The notes: generated by a model from the sequence alone, not told the origin. DNA of 31,074 nucleotides from an uncultured Desulfovibrio sp. (GCA_900546145.1 URBN01000024.1:1-31074); one strand, 5' to 3'. Positions 6,557 through 15,059 are shown, counted from the stretch's first letter. Numbers and translations are program-made.

Positions 6557-7615
6557 ATGTCCGACAGAGAAGAACTGAACAGCAGGCTTGAGGCCTCTTT
6601 CGCAAGATGGATTGAGGGAACGCCTTTTTCCTCCCGTGGAATGGCTGTTCTCGGGATGCGCCCCGTGAACAGGGAAAAACTTTACAGGGTGTACGCGGAA
6701 GAACTCCTGCGCCTCAAAAACGGCAAATTCGCTTCCTTTGAGGATGTGTATGGCGAACTGATGAAGGAATGCGGAGTGGATCCCGCATGGGCCGCGAACA
6801 TTTCCCCGGAGGCAGCGCGCTTTATGGAAGAGTGCGAAAAACGCTTCCTGGCTGCCAACTACCGCTATCTCGAACGCGGCGTCGAGCACGCCTGGAAGGA
6901 AATTCTTGAGGGGGATTATGACTGCGGCGTTCCGGAAATCCTGCGCGCCGCGCGCTCCGGGCACGGCCGTGCCCTTCTTTACGCTTCGCGCCTCTTCCGC
7001 AACGGGGTGGGAGTGGAAAAGGATCCCCAGAAGGCTATGGATGCGCTCGAGGCTGCCGCGGAGACGGACTGCGGTGCCGCCTGCGTGGAATACGGCATGG
7101 CTCTCGTGGACGGCCGCTACGGTGAAACAGACGATGTAACGGGAAAGAAGTTTCTCGAAAAGGCCGTGCGTCTGGCCGATCCGGATACCTATGCGGATCT
7201 GGGCCGCATCCTGACGGGCGGTGTGCTCGGAGAAGGGCGGCTTGAGGAAGGAGCTGATTTTCTGCGCCGCGGCGTGAGGAACGGGAGCGGGCAGGCTGCC
7301 TATGATCTCGGCCTGCTTCTCGCGGCCGGCAAAACGGATTCCAGGGCCATGACGCCGCTCGGCCTCCTGCAGCTGGCTGCCCGCCGCGGCTATGTGCCGG
7401 CCATGCACGACCTGGCCAAGCTTTTTCTGCGCGAGGCGAGAACCAGCGAGGAAGGCAATGATCTTTCTCCCCAGGAGTGTTTTTCCATAGGCGCCCACTG
7501 GCTTGCCCGTGCTGCCCGTCTTGGCGACGCAGAGGCGGACAAGCTCATGAAAGCCAATCTGACCATGACCCTCTCGGACGGCACAGTGGCCAGGGTCGGC
7601 GATTACGCCGGTTAG
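6557..7615 (+). CDS. Sel1-repeat (TPR-like) protein
   Basis: A 352-residue soluble protein built mainly of Sel1-like helical repeats from about residue 125 onward; recognisable units are ALLYASRLFRNGVGVEKD, ACVEYGMALVDGRYGE, TYADLGRILTGGVLGEG, AAYDLGLLLAAGK and AMHDLAKLFLREA. The N-terminal 110 residues are a separate helical region rich in Glu/Arg with no recognised domain. The ATG at 6557 is preceded by GGGAGG; the open frame extends further upstream but overlaps the IclR gene and has no ribosome-binding site. Sel1 proteins act as scaffolds in signalling or envelope processes. No signal peptide is seen, so this one is probably cytoplasmic. It may form a unit with the DUF697 gene downstream. 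Confidence 0.8.
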   Translation: MSDREELNSRLEASFARWIEGTPFSSRGMAVLGMRPVNREKLYRVYAEELLRLKNGKFASFEDVYGELMKECGVDPAWAANISPEAARFMEECEKRFLAANYRYLERGVEHAWKEILEGDYDCGVPEILRAARSGHGRALLYASRLFRNGVGVEKDPQKAMDALEAAAETDCGAACVEYGMALVDGRYGETDDVTGKKFLEKAVRLADPDTYADLGRILTGGVLGEGRLEEGADFLRRGVRNGSGQAAYDLGLLLAAGKTDSRAMTPLGLLQLAARRGYVPAMHDLAKLFLREARTSEEGNDLSPQECFSIGAHWLARAARLGDAEADKLMKANLTMTLSDGTVARVGDYAG

Positions 7616-7784
7616 GGAGTTTCCCTTAGCCTGGGAACCTGACTTCCTGTATATACGTTTTTATTTTTGTCTTTTCAGCCTGAAGGCTGTCCCATCGTCT
7701 ATCTGTATTCAGGCGGACACGCAGAAACAGGCAGTCCAGAAGAACAGGATGAGGGGACGGACGGATTCCGGACGGAGGATTTCC

Positions 7785-8912
7785 ATGTCTGACGAAACTG
7801 AAGAATACATTGATTCTGTCTCCATTCCCACGCTGGTCTGGATCGGTGAGTCCGGCTCCGGACGCAGGGAAATGATTTCAGCCTTCGTGAAGGCCCGCTT
7901 TTCCACGCTGTCCCCCGATGGCACTATTACGGAGAAACCGGAATGGAATACGGTCCTTCCGGATGAGGGCAGCTCCGAATCCCTGCAGAAGGGGCTCCGG
8001 AAGGAGCATTATGCGCACATCTGTCTCTTTGACGCGCCGGAAGGAGAGGAGGCGGACGCCCTGATGCGCGGCGCTTATGACAAATCCCTGTCCAAAGCTC
8101 TCAGGGGCGCCCATGTTCTTGTGTGGTTCGTGTCCTGTCCGCGTCTGCCTGATTCAGGCATGCTGGGCCTTCTGCGGACCATGAAGGCCCTCTGTTCTGA
8201 TGTGCCTCTGCTGATCGCGGCCGGCGGGATCGAGAATGCGGGGGATGACTACAGGGCTGACGGCTTTGATATCGATGGCGGGCAGAGCCGCGCCGAGGTA
8301 ACGGCCAGAAACTGGCTCGCCAGGCTCCGTGAGGAATTAGGGCCATACAGTCCCGGAGCGGTCATCCCCTGCGCCGCGCCCACAGACGATCAGGCCGCCT
8401 GGAATCTTGCCGCGCTCTCCGACGCCATTATGAACGCCCTGCCGCCCTCGGCCAGGCTTGAATGGCAGTTCTGCACTTCGGTGACGAAGGATCGCGGAAG
8501 CATGGCTGATAACTATATCCTCGGTGCTACGGCAGCAGCCGCGGGTATCGGCGTCGTGCCCCTGCCCGTGGCCGACATGCCGTTCATCATCGGAACCCAG
8601 GTGACACTGCTTATCGCCCTGTTCCGTCTGTACGGCCGTCAGCTCGACAGTTCAACGGCACGCTCCCTGGCTCTCGCCGCGGCTTCCGCCGTTGTCGGCC
8701 CTCTGGTCTTCAGTTCCCTGAGCAAACTTGTCCCCGGCCTCGGCTCCGTCATTGCGGGCAGTGTGGCCGCAGCCTGCACCTGGGCTGTCGGGCATGTGGC
8801 CAAGAACGTGCTTGAGCAGGGCGGCGAGTTCGACATCGATGATTTCAAGTCTTCAGTCAGGAGAATGTACACCCAGTACGTGAAGGACAGGAAAACGGAA
8901 ACGCTCAGATAG
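7785..8912 (+). CDS. DUF697 membrane protein with degenerate GTPase-like N-terminus
   Basis: A 375-residue protein, start at ATG 7785 after GGAGG. Residues 13-235 have the layout of a small GTPase: a strand PTLVWI followed by GESGSGRR (21-28), which would be the P-loop but has Arg in place of the essential Lys, a possible switch LFDAPEGEE near 81-89, and no NKxD (VPLLIAAGGIEN stands at that position). Residues about 243-340 are the DUF697 region, with two to three hydrophobic segments and the hallmark GVVPLPVADMPFIIGTQ at 256-272. It probably sits in the inner membrane, with the N-terminal domain in the cytoplasm and possibly unable to hydrolyse GTP. It ends 22 bases before a strong terminator. 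The function of this family is not known. Confidence 0.75.
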   Translation: MSDETEEYIDSVSIPTLVWIGESGSGRREMISAFVKARFSTLSPDGTITEKPEWNTVLPDEGSSESLQKGLRKEHYAHICLFDAPEGEEADALMRGAYDKSLSKALRGAHVLVWFVSCPRLPDSGMLGLLRTMKALCSDVPLLIAAGGIENAGDDYRADGFDIDGGQSRAEVTARNWLARLREELGPYSPGAVIPCAAPTDDQAAWNLAALSDAIMNALPPSARLEWQFCTSVTKDRGSMADNYILGATAAAAGIGVVPLPVADMPFIIGTQVTLLIALFRLYGRQLDSSTARSLALAAASAVVGPLVFSSLSKLVPGLGSVIAGSVAAACTWAVGHVAKNVLEQGGEFDIDDFKSSVRRMYTQYVKDRKTETLR

Positions 8913-8934
8913 TCTTTCCCTTCAGCTGACAGCC

Positions 8935-8978
8935 GTGGCGGCGGTATCCTTTGGAATACCGCCGCCACTTTTGTTTTG
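8935..8978 (+). terminator. strong rho-independent terminator
   Basis: A 13-bp perfect stem, GTGGCGGCGGTAT (8935-8947) with ATACCGCCGCCAC (8956-8968), loop of eight bases, followed by TTTTGTTTT. It ends the DUF697 transcription unit. Confidence 0.9.
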
Positions 8979-9210
8979 AGAGGGGGATATGCTGGTGAAC
9001 AGAACAGACAGCCATGACAGCCGGGCATAAAAACCACGGATGCGGGCAGAGAGCCATTCCCAGATTCCGCCTGACGGGCAGAAATGCTGTCAGGCAGGCG
9101 GGATGCAGGAGTGGAAGCGCCCTTCCGGCCGGGAAAATCCGGATTGAGAGGGGGGAAGAGATATATTTTTAATGTTATCAAAAAAAATACATCTTTTTCC
9201 CCTCAGGGTA

Positions 9211-9238
9211 TTGACTCTTTCGGCAAAGTGAATATTCT
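9211..9238 (+). promoter_or_regulatory. orphan sigma-70-like promoter in the gene-free stretch
   Basis: TTGACT (9211-9216), a 16-base spacer and TATTCT (9233-9238) resemble a constitutive promoter, preceded by an A/T-rich upstream tract (9165-9200). No coding sequence follows; the first 150 bases downstream include a stable hairpin, so a small RNA is conceivable. Confidence 0.35.
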
Positions 9239-9333
9239 GTAGTTGTTGTTTTAAAGAGAACACCTCAACAAAAGCCGTTCCCGTTTTGAAGACAGCGGGG
9301 ATATTTCCGATGGAGGCGGAAAAAGGCTTGCTT

Positions 9334-9351
9334 CCCGGCAGGACTGCCGGG
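9334..9351 (+). repeat. short stable hairpin
   Basis: CCCGGCA (9334-9340) and TGCCGGG (9345-9351) form a seven-pair stem with a GGAC loop, about 100 bases after the orphan promoter. No T-run follows. Confidence 0.4.
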
Positions 9352-10355
9352 ATGAGCGCGCAGAGCGGTTCAGAGCTCGTAACGTCACGCAGGTAAGGCA
9401 GATTTTTCCGGAAACGGGATATGAAGCCTGTCTCAGGATGCCGGATACCGGGATCGCTTCCCCATTGCCAGAGCGGTCACGGGCGGGTGCCGGAGAAGCA
9501 AAGCGGACAGCAGCGCATGAATTTTACAGACAACCATAGTGCCCTACTCCTCAGAAGGTCTCCGCCCCCGGCTTTCCGGGATTATGCCGGGGAGCGGAAC
9601 CTTCAGAAATTTCCCAGTCTGCCCGGGACGGGCAGCGATATTTCTCATGTGACTCCCTCCTATGTGCCTTCCTCCTTTCCCGGGAGGATCGCCGCGCCGC
9701 TTCAGAGCAATAGCCCTCTTTGGGGCGGCGCGGCGCGCCTGGCGGACCACGGCGCGCGCGGGAAGAAGCACGATTTTTTCAAAAATTAACGGTTACCCTC
9801 CTCTCCAGAGAAAGCCGCGCTGTTCACGGGGTCCAGGCATCCTCCGTAAATGGCGCGGCTTTCCGCGTTATTGTGCTCCGGAGCCGGGGATGCAGACTCC
9901 GGATTCCGGCTGTTGGGGACAATGAGAGGAGAGGCTGCGCTGATTTCTTTTTTCTGTTTGGTGCCTTGGTCCTCTCAGACGGATGCCCGCTGGCCCCTCA
10001 CAATGATCGCTTCCTGCACTCCCTCACCAGCGCCGCTGCATTCCGGTCTTTTGCCGGATTCTTCCTCAAATCCCTCAGTACCGGGGAAACGTACGGACTG
10101 CCGTTCCTTTGCGGCAGGGGACTGCCGGTGTGGCAGGGATGAGCCAAGGAATCGGATATTTTTATCGTGACCGGCAGAAGGGGCTTTCTGCATGTCCGCA
10201 GTGTAGTGCCATTTGGGGCACGTCAGCATCTCCGCTCCGCACAGGGGCCACGATGTCTTTCTGGCCAGGCATAATCTGGAGAAGGCTCTGTTTCTTCCGC
10301 TTCTTCCGTTATTTCTCAGCCATCTCTCCGGGGCTGACTATGTTCCTGCCAGAAT

Positions 10356-11564
10356 TTATCCCCGCCGCAGGGTGATGGCGGCAATCTCGGCCGGAACGCC
10401 GAGGCGCACGGGAAATCCGGACCAGAGTCCTGCACCGGGAGAGACGTAGAGCTTCATGTCTCCAACCGTATACCAGCCGCGTACAAAGCCTTTGTTCGCA
10501 CGTGCCACGAAGGAGTCCATGCCGAAACACTGCCCTCCGTGGGTGTGGCCGGAGAGCTGCAGCGCCGCGCCGGCGGCAGCGTTTTCGCGGGCACGGCCGG
10601 GACGGTGGTCCATGACCAGCCTGAAAGCTTCATTCCCCTGATGAGCTGAAAGGACGCCGGAGAGGGAGGCTGCCTGTGTGCCGGCAAATCCCGCGCCCAC
10701 GGGATCGTCAAGGCCGGCCAGGAGAAAGCCGGTGTTCTTATGGGTGAGCGTCACGGCCTCGTTATGCAGGAACCGGATGCCGAGGCTCCGGTATACGTTC
10801 ATCCATCCGGAGTAGTCGCTGTAATACTCATGATTGCCCGTGCAGGCCCATACGCCGAGAGGGGCCCTGAGTGCGGCGAGCTCCCGGGAAGCCTCCAGCC
10901 GGGTGCCGCCGTTTTCGGCCTGGTAGCTTTCGAGACCGTCTGCGATATCGCCCGTGATGCAGATAAGGTCAGGCCTGACAGAGACGGCTTTCACAACCAT
11001 GTCCCGGATCTTCTCCACAGACGTGAGCGGCCCGATATGAATGTCCGTAAGCTGGACGATTTTAAGTCCCTCTAGTCCGGAGGGCAGGGAGGGCAGACGC
11101 GCGTCAATGGCATGGATGCCGGGGTACGCCGTCCCCGCGGCGACACCAACAGATCCTCCTGCGAGACTTACGGCAGGAGCCCCCATCGAGAAGGCCGCGG
11201 CGAGCCCTCCTTTCAGGAACTGTCTCCTGGATGTGGATTCAGGAGAGCCGGCTGCTGTTTTTTTCCGGGAGAAGAAGGCGCGGCCAAGGAAGGCAGCAAG
11301 GCTCAGAGCATCGCGCGCGAGCAGAACAAGGAAAAGCATGATCAGGGCCGCAAAGAGGGCTGTCTGGGCCTTGAGGAGCCAGGCCGGCATATCCGGTCCG
11401 GAGAGATTTTTGAAGAGGGAGATATTGATGGGGTAGATCTGGGATATGGCGAGAAGCAGAAGGACGCCGGTCACGCGCAGGAAGAGGGGGACTTTTCTGG
11501 CGGCGAGGAGGTGGGCGCCTATATAGAGAGCGGGGATAAAGGGCCCGGCAAAAAAGAAGAACAT
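10356..11564 (-). CDS. membrane-anchored metallophosphoesterase (YkuE/YaeI-type)
   Basis: A 402-residue protein, start at the ATG complementary to 11562-11564, which follows AAGGAG at six bases; the frame is open further upstream but without a ribosome-binding site. Three hydrophobic segments (about residues 1-20, 29-45 and 64-92) precede a twin-arginine-like motif SRRQFLK at 112-118 and a second hydrophobic stretch. The calcineurin-like phosphoesterase domain follows at about 165-400 with all metal-binding motifs: DIH (174-176), GDIAD (205-209), GNHE (243-246) and GHTHGGQ near 355. Relatives cleave phosphodiesters or lipid-A precursors such as UDP-diacylglucosamine, or act on cell-envelope phospholipids. 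The Tat-like motif after three membrane helices suggests the catalytic domain lies in the periplasm. The gene stands alone. Confidence 0.88.
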   Translation of the reverse strand: MFFFFAGPFIPALYIGAHLLAARKVPLFLRVTGVLLLLAISQIYPINISLFKNLSGPDMPAWLLKAQTALFAALIMLFLVLLARDALSLAAFLGRAFFSRKKTAAGSPESTSRRQFLKGGLAAAFSMGAPAVSLAGGSVGVAAGTAYPGIHAIDARLPSLPSGLEGLKIVQLTDIHIGPLTSVEKIRDMVVKAVSVRPDLICITGDIADGLESYQAENGGTRLEASRELAALRAPLGVWACTGNHEYYSDYSGWMNVYRSLGIRFLHNEAVTLTHKNTGFLLAGLDDPVGAGFAGTQAASLSGVLSAHQGNEAFRLVMDHRPGRARENAAAGAALQLSGHTHGGQCFGMDSFVARANKGFVRGWYTVGDMKLYVSPGAGLWSGFPVRLGVPAEIAAITLRRG

Positions 11565-11749
11565 GCTCGTCTCCTTGATAAAAAGAGGAAGCCTTCCCCT
11601 ACAGGGCCGCAGCCTCGCTGTCAACGCAGTGATAAATGAGTCTGTTCAGAAAGTAATACAAATAAAAACATCTTTAAACATTTTTATTAAGATATGAGTG
11701 ACATTTTTTTCCCAGAACAGGCAGGGGAGCGGGGGGGCGGCTCCTTTTG

Positions 11750-14323
11750 TCAGGCAGGGTGATCCTTGTCGATACCGAGTTTTCTGAGGCGCGCGAGGAG
11801 GGTCGTGGGCTTCATGTCGAGGAGTGCGGCCGCTCCGTTCTCACCGAATATCTTGCCGTTGCACTTGATCATGGCGCGGACGAAATTGCCGCGTATGTAA
11901 TCCTTCATTTCCTCGGAGGTGAGGATGCGTTCCGTGTGCACGACGGACGAAGGAATGGGCAGTGTGTCGGCCGGCATGCGGGGCGCCGGAGCGGTGTCGG
12001 GAGCCGGTGCCGGTTTGTCTCCGGGCCGCGTTATCCTGAGGAAGTCCACGGAGACCGTGTTGCCGCGGGAGAGGATGACGGCTCTCTGAATGACGTTCTG
12101 GAGCTCTCGGATATTGCCGGGCCAGGAGTGGGCCATGAGTTTGTCCATCTGTCCGGCCTTCATTCTGAGGGGACCGCGGTTGAACATGGCCGCGTATTTC
12201 CTGAGGAAGTTCTCCACAAGGAGGGGGATGTCCTCGAGACGTTCCCTCAGCGGAGGAATACGGATGGGGAAGACGTTGAGGCGGTAGAAGAGGTCCTCTC
12301 TGAAGGTGCCGGCCGCGACCATGGCCCTGAGGTCCCGGTTCGTTGCTGCGACAATACGGGTGTGGAAGCTGCGGTTCTTTTCCTCGCCGACCCGGCGGTA
12401 TTCTTTTTCCTGGAGGGCGCGCAGAAGCTTGCTCTGCTGGGTGATTTCGATTTCGCCTATTTCATCAAGGAAGAGGGTGCCGTTCTCTGCGGCCTCAAAG
12501 AAGCCGATGTGGTTGGAGTTTGCTCCGGTGAAGGAGCCCTTGACGTGTCCGAAAAATTCGCTCTCGAAGAGTTCGCGAGGGATGGTCGGACAGTTGACCT
12601 TGACGAGCGGGCCGTTCTTGTATCGGCTGTGTTTGTGAATCTCGCTGGCGACGAGTTCCTTGCCCGTGCCGGATTCGCCAACGATGAGAACAAGGGCGTC
12701 CGTTTCGGCCACGGTCAGGATCTGTTCCTTGATGCCCTGAATAGCCTTGCTTTCGCCGACGAATCCGTTGATGAAATTGGTGTGATCAACGGTGCGGTGC
12801 AGGTACTCGTTTTCAATTTCGAGCTGGCGTTTCAGGCGCATCAGTTCTTCGAAGGCACGGGAATGGGCTATCTTGATGGCCAGATGGTCCGCGATGATGC
12901 GCAGGCCATCCATAATATAATCTCCGTAGTTGCCGCGCGAGAAGAGCACGATGACGCCGATGACTTCCTTCATGTGGATAAGGGGCTGGCAGAGGAGGGT
13001 GTGGATGCCCTCTCTCGAGATCCAGGCAGGGCTTGCCACCCAGGGCATGTCTGGAGTCACGTTGGTGACGTGCAGAGGGGAGCCTGTGGCCGCGATGACG
13101 CCGACCTTGTGTACGCCGTAGGGCACGTGGGAAAAATCGCCGTCCGTGTTGTTCCAGACTTCTCCGGAGACAATGGAATGACCGCCCGAAGCCACGAGAT
13201 GCAGACATTTGGCGTGGTTTGTGCAGAGTTCCCTGTTATGGCAGGTCGGGCAGGCGTTTCCTGGAACCTCAGAGAGCCAGATGCGCACGAGAGCCGTTTC
13301 GGGCATGACGCCGAAGGTTGTGGAGACGAGATCGAAGAGCTGCTCGAGATTTTCGCAGCGGCCCATGCGGAGGAGGAGGTCGTCCCGGCGGTCCATGCGG
13401 TTCAGGAGCTGCAGGCCCGTATCCGCGTCCTGATCGCAGGTGAAGAATTTCAGCCGGGTGATGAAGGCGTCTATGGTCTGGCAGACAGCGGTGAACATGG
13501 CTCCGCCGCCGCCGATATGGGCGCCGTAGTGCACCTTGGCGGCCAGGAAATCGACGATTTCGCCGGGCATCCAGCTCCGGTCGCCTTCGTCGACGGTGTA
13601 GGTGCCGTTTTCCTCGAGATAGTATGTCACTCTGGGAAGCTGGATGGCATCGGGATTGAAACGCGGCAGTCTGGTGGTGTCCCAGGCGTGGTGTGCCTCA
13701 GGCAGCATGCTCGTCTTGATGACAGCCTCGGGATCGGCGAGCTGGATGCGCTTTGTGTAGGCGAGGGCCTGCTCGGGATCGCAGAGCTCATCCTTTGAGG
13801 CGATGATGACGAGCATGGGTGTCCTGCCGGGGCAGGGGTGGCGCAGCTGGATGTAGCAGGTGGGGGAAAGGGCAACGATGAAGTCGAAGCGTCCCGTGAA
13901 ATGGGGCACGCCGGGCACAGAGGACATGCCGAGGTGCATGGCGGCGAGGCCGCCGCGTCCGATGCCGACGATGCCAACGGCATTGATATTGCGGCGCACG
14001 ATGAGCAGTGAGTAGGCCGCGCAGGTCTCGGCCATCATCTCCCTGAGGGAGAGGACGCGGGGGTTGTCCACGCACTGGTTGATGTCGAGGGGGGAGAAGG
14101 GATCAATAATGAGGCAGGTGAGTCCGCGGGAGGCGAAATACGCGGCGTAGGCGCGTTCGCGCGTATCGGAGATGCCGCTGTCGTCCGGAATGATCACAAG
14201 AGCCGGGGGATTCGGCCGGCCCAGAAGGCAGAACATGGGGGAATAGAGTTCTCCCGTGAGATCGGGCTGATGGATGACCGATTTTTTCCAGGGGTATGCA
14301 TTCGATGTGGCTGATTCATTCAT
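11750..14323 (-). CDS. sigma-54 activator with hydrolase-like sensor, GAF, AAA+ and Fis-type HTH domains
   Basis: An 857-residue bacterial enhancer-binding protein divergent from the 14-gene cluster. Residues 15-265 have an alpha/beta-hydrolase (dienelactone hydrolase-like) fold pattern. The nucleophile elbow reads GIGRGG (120-125), with Gly122 where Cys or Ser should be, while Asp178 and His211/212 remain, so the domain probably binds rather than cleaves. A GAF region (about 300-490) contains four cysteines, C358-x2-C361-x5-C367-x5-C373. The AAA+ domain has Walker A GESGTGKE (549-556), GSFTGA (596-601; usual form GAFTGA) and Walker B GTLFLDE (615-621). The C-terminal helix-turn-helix is at about 815-852 (NGAAALLDMKPTTLLARLRK). 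It very likely drives the -24/-12 promoter at 14480. Start at 14323 is the first ATG; its ribosome-binding site is weak. Confidence 0.93.
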   Translation of the reverse strand: MNESATSNAYPWKKSVIHQPDLTGELYSPMFCLLGRPNPPALVIIPDDSGISDTRERAYAAYFASRGLTCLIIDPFSPLDINQCVDNPRVLSLREMMAETCAAYSLLIVRRNINAVGIVGIGRGGLAAMHLGMSSVPGVPHFTGRFDFIVALSPTCYIQLRHPCPGRTPMLVIIASKDELCDPEQALAYTKRIQLADPEAVIKTSMLPEAHHAWDTTRLPRFNPDAIQLPRVTYYLEENGTYTVDEGDRSWMPGEIVDFLAAKVHYGAHIGGGGAMFTAVCQTIDAFITRLKFFTCDQDADTGLQLLNRMDRRDDLLLRMGRCENLEQLFDLVSTTFGVMPETALVRIWLSEVPGNACPTCHNRELCTNHAKCLHLVASGGHSIVSGEVWNNTDGDFSHVPYGVHKVGVIAATGSPLHVTNVTPDMPWVASPAWISREGIHTLLCQPLIHMKEVIGVIVLFSRGNYGDYIMDGLRIIADHLAIKIAHSRAFEELMRLKRQLEIENEYLHRTVDHTNFINGFVGESKAIQGIKEQILTVAETDALVLIVGESGTGKELVASEIHKHSRYKNGPLVKVNCPTIPRELFESEFFGHVKGSFTGANSNHIGFFEAAENGTLFLDEIGEIEITQQSKLLRALQEKEYRRVGEEKNRSFHTRIVAATNRDLRAMVAAGTFREDLFYRLNVFPIRIPPLRERLEDIPLLVENFLRKYAAMFNRGPLRMKAGQMDKLMAHSWPGNIRELQNVIQRAVILSRGNTVSVDFLRITRPGDKPAPAPDTAPAPRMPADTLPIPSSVVHTERILTSEEMKDYIRGNFVRAMIKCNGKIFGENGAAALLDMKPTTLLARLRKLGIDKDHPA

Positions 14324-14348
14324 GTGCTACCGAACCATGAAAAAAAAT

Positions 14349-14362
14349 TACAAAATTTTGTA
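14349..14362. promoter_or_regulatory. 14-bp palindrome, candidate upstream activator site
   Basis: TACAAAATTTTGTA is a perfect 14-bp palindrome 118 bases before the -24 element of the cluster promoter and 26 bases before the regulator's start codon. Both the distance and the symmetry suit an enhancer site for the divergent sigma-54 activator, which may also control its own gene from here. Confidence 0.45.
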
Positions 14363-14479
14363 GTTTTCTACGTGATTATATAGTGTTTTCATGGAATTTG
14401 TGAAGCCAAAATGTTTCAGAATGAAGATGAAAAATATTTTTTCTTTTGAATTCAAGAGGTTAATTTTCACAACGCGAAT

Positions 14480-14495
14480 TGGCACGGTACGTGCT
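14480..14495 (+). promoter_or_regulatory. sigma-54 (-24/-12) promoter of the cluster
   Basis: TGGCACGGTACGTGCT matches the consensus TGGCACG-N4-TTGCW at every defined position except one (G for the first T of the -12 box), with GG and GC spaced exactly as required. Transcription should start near 14506, about 40 bases before the first ATG of the cluster (14548). The divergent gene encodes a sigma-54 activator, which supports the call. Confidence 0.85.
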
Positions 14496-14547
14496 TTATT
14501 GAGAGTATTCCCCCAGTCTTTCAACCTTAATCAGTAGGAGTTGTCCT

Positions 14548-15039
14548 ATGGCTTATATCGAAGCACCTGCAGTTCAGGAAGGCGACAGCGTTATCAACAT
14601 GGACCCCAGCACCAAGCTGTGGCCTGATTATAAGGCTGAAGGCGATGAGTACGCTCTGATCACCATGCACACCATGCCCTTCGAAGGCTCCGTGGGCCTG
14701 ATCAACCAGCTTACCGCCACCCGTCTGAACCGCAAAGGTTTCCACACGGCTATCCTTCTGTATGGTCCCGCTGTTCTGATGGCCTCCAACACCCGCGGTT
14801 TCCCGAATGTCGGCTCCGAGGGCTTCGCTGGCAACCTTCAGTACAACAAGCAGCTTAAGGTCCTCCTTAAGGAAGGCTGCAAAATTTACGCCTGCCGCTT
14901 CGCCATGGCCGCCCTGTACGGCATGCGCGAATCCGACCTTATCCCCGGCGTCCAGGCCATTCATCCTCTCGATGTCCTCGACATCCAGATTGAAGCCTTC
15001 CGCCGTCACGCCCTCATCATGTCCACCTGGACTGTGTAG
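14548..15039 (+). CDS. Sll0783/MSMEG_0572-family protein (NitB-like, Nit1C cluster)
   Basis: A 163-residue protein, the first gene after the sigma-54 promoter, start at ATG 14548 with AGGAG seven bases before. I recognise it as the Sll0783/MSMEG_0572 'nitrogen starvation response' family by the run EGSVGLINQLTATRL (46-60), the LYGP motif (71-74), RGFPNVG (83-89), two cysteines flanking KIYACRFAM (C111, C116) and the ending PLDVLDI ... TWTV. The fold looks DsrE-like (small alpha/beta with a Cys near the middle). In Nit1C clusters this protein is called NitB; the cluster has been linked to cyanide assimilation in Pseudomonas, but the biochemical role of NitB is not known to me. It is followed by an amidohydrolase in the place normally held by the nitrilase. 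Confidence 0.82.
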   Translation: MAYIEAPAVQEGDSVINMDPSTKLWPDYKAEGDEYALITMHTMPFEGSVGLINQLTATRLNRKGFHTAILLYGPAVLMASNTRGFPNVGSEGFAGNLQYNKQLKVLLKEGCKIYACRFAMAALYGMRESDLIPGVQAIHPLDVLDIQIEAFRRHALIMSTWTV

Positions 15040-15059
15040 TACTCGGACTGGGGTTTTGT

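Larger units (their letters stand above)
8979..10355. other. 1.4-kb stretch without a recognisable gene
   Basis: No open frame here has a convincing start, codon pattern or recognisable protein; the frames present (around 9421-10449) are Pro/Arg/Ser-rich with low-complexity translations and overlap each other in different frames. The stretch contains one sigma-70-like promoter (9211-9238), a 7-bp hairpin (9334-9351), AT-rich sequence near 9165-9200, and several GC-rich inverted repeats around 9567-9600 (CCCGGC with GCCGGG). It may hold a non-coding RNA, decayed genes or an ancient insertion scar. I cannot tell which. Confidence 0.5.

Noticed and set aside
9421..10449. Several frames of 70-140 codons on both strands
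   Set aside because: They overlap one another, lack ribosome-binding sites and have Pro/Ser/Arg-rich low-complexity translations typical of non-coding GC-rich DNA.
11747..13798. A 683-codon open frame on the plus strand
   Set aside because: It is antisense to the sigma-54 activator, whose domains are unmistakable. Long antisense frames are common opposite GC-rich genes with a strong third-position bias; its translation has no recognisable domain.
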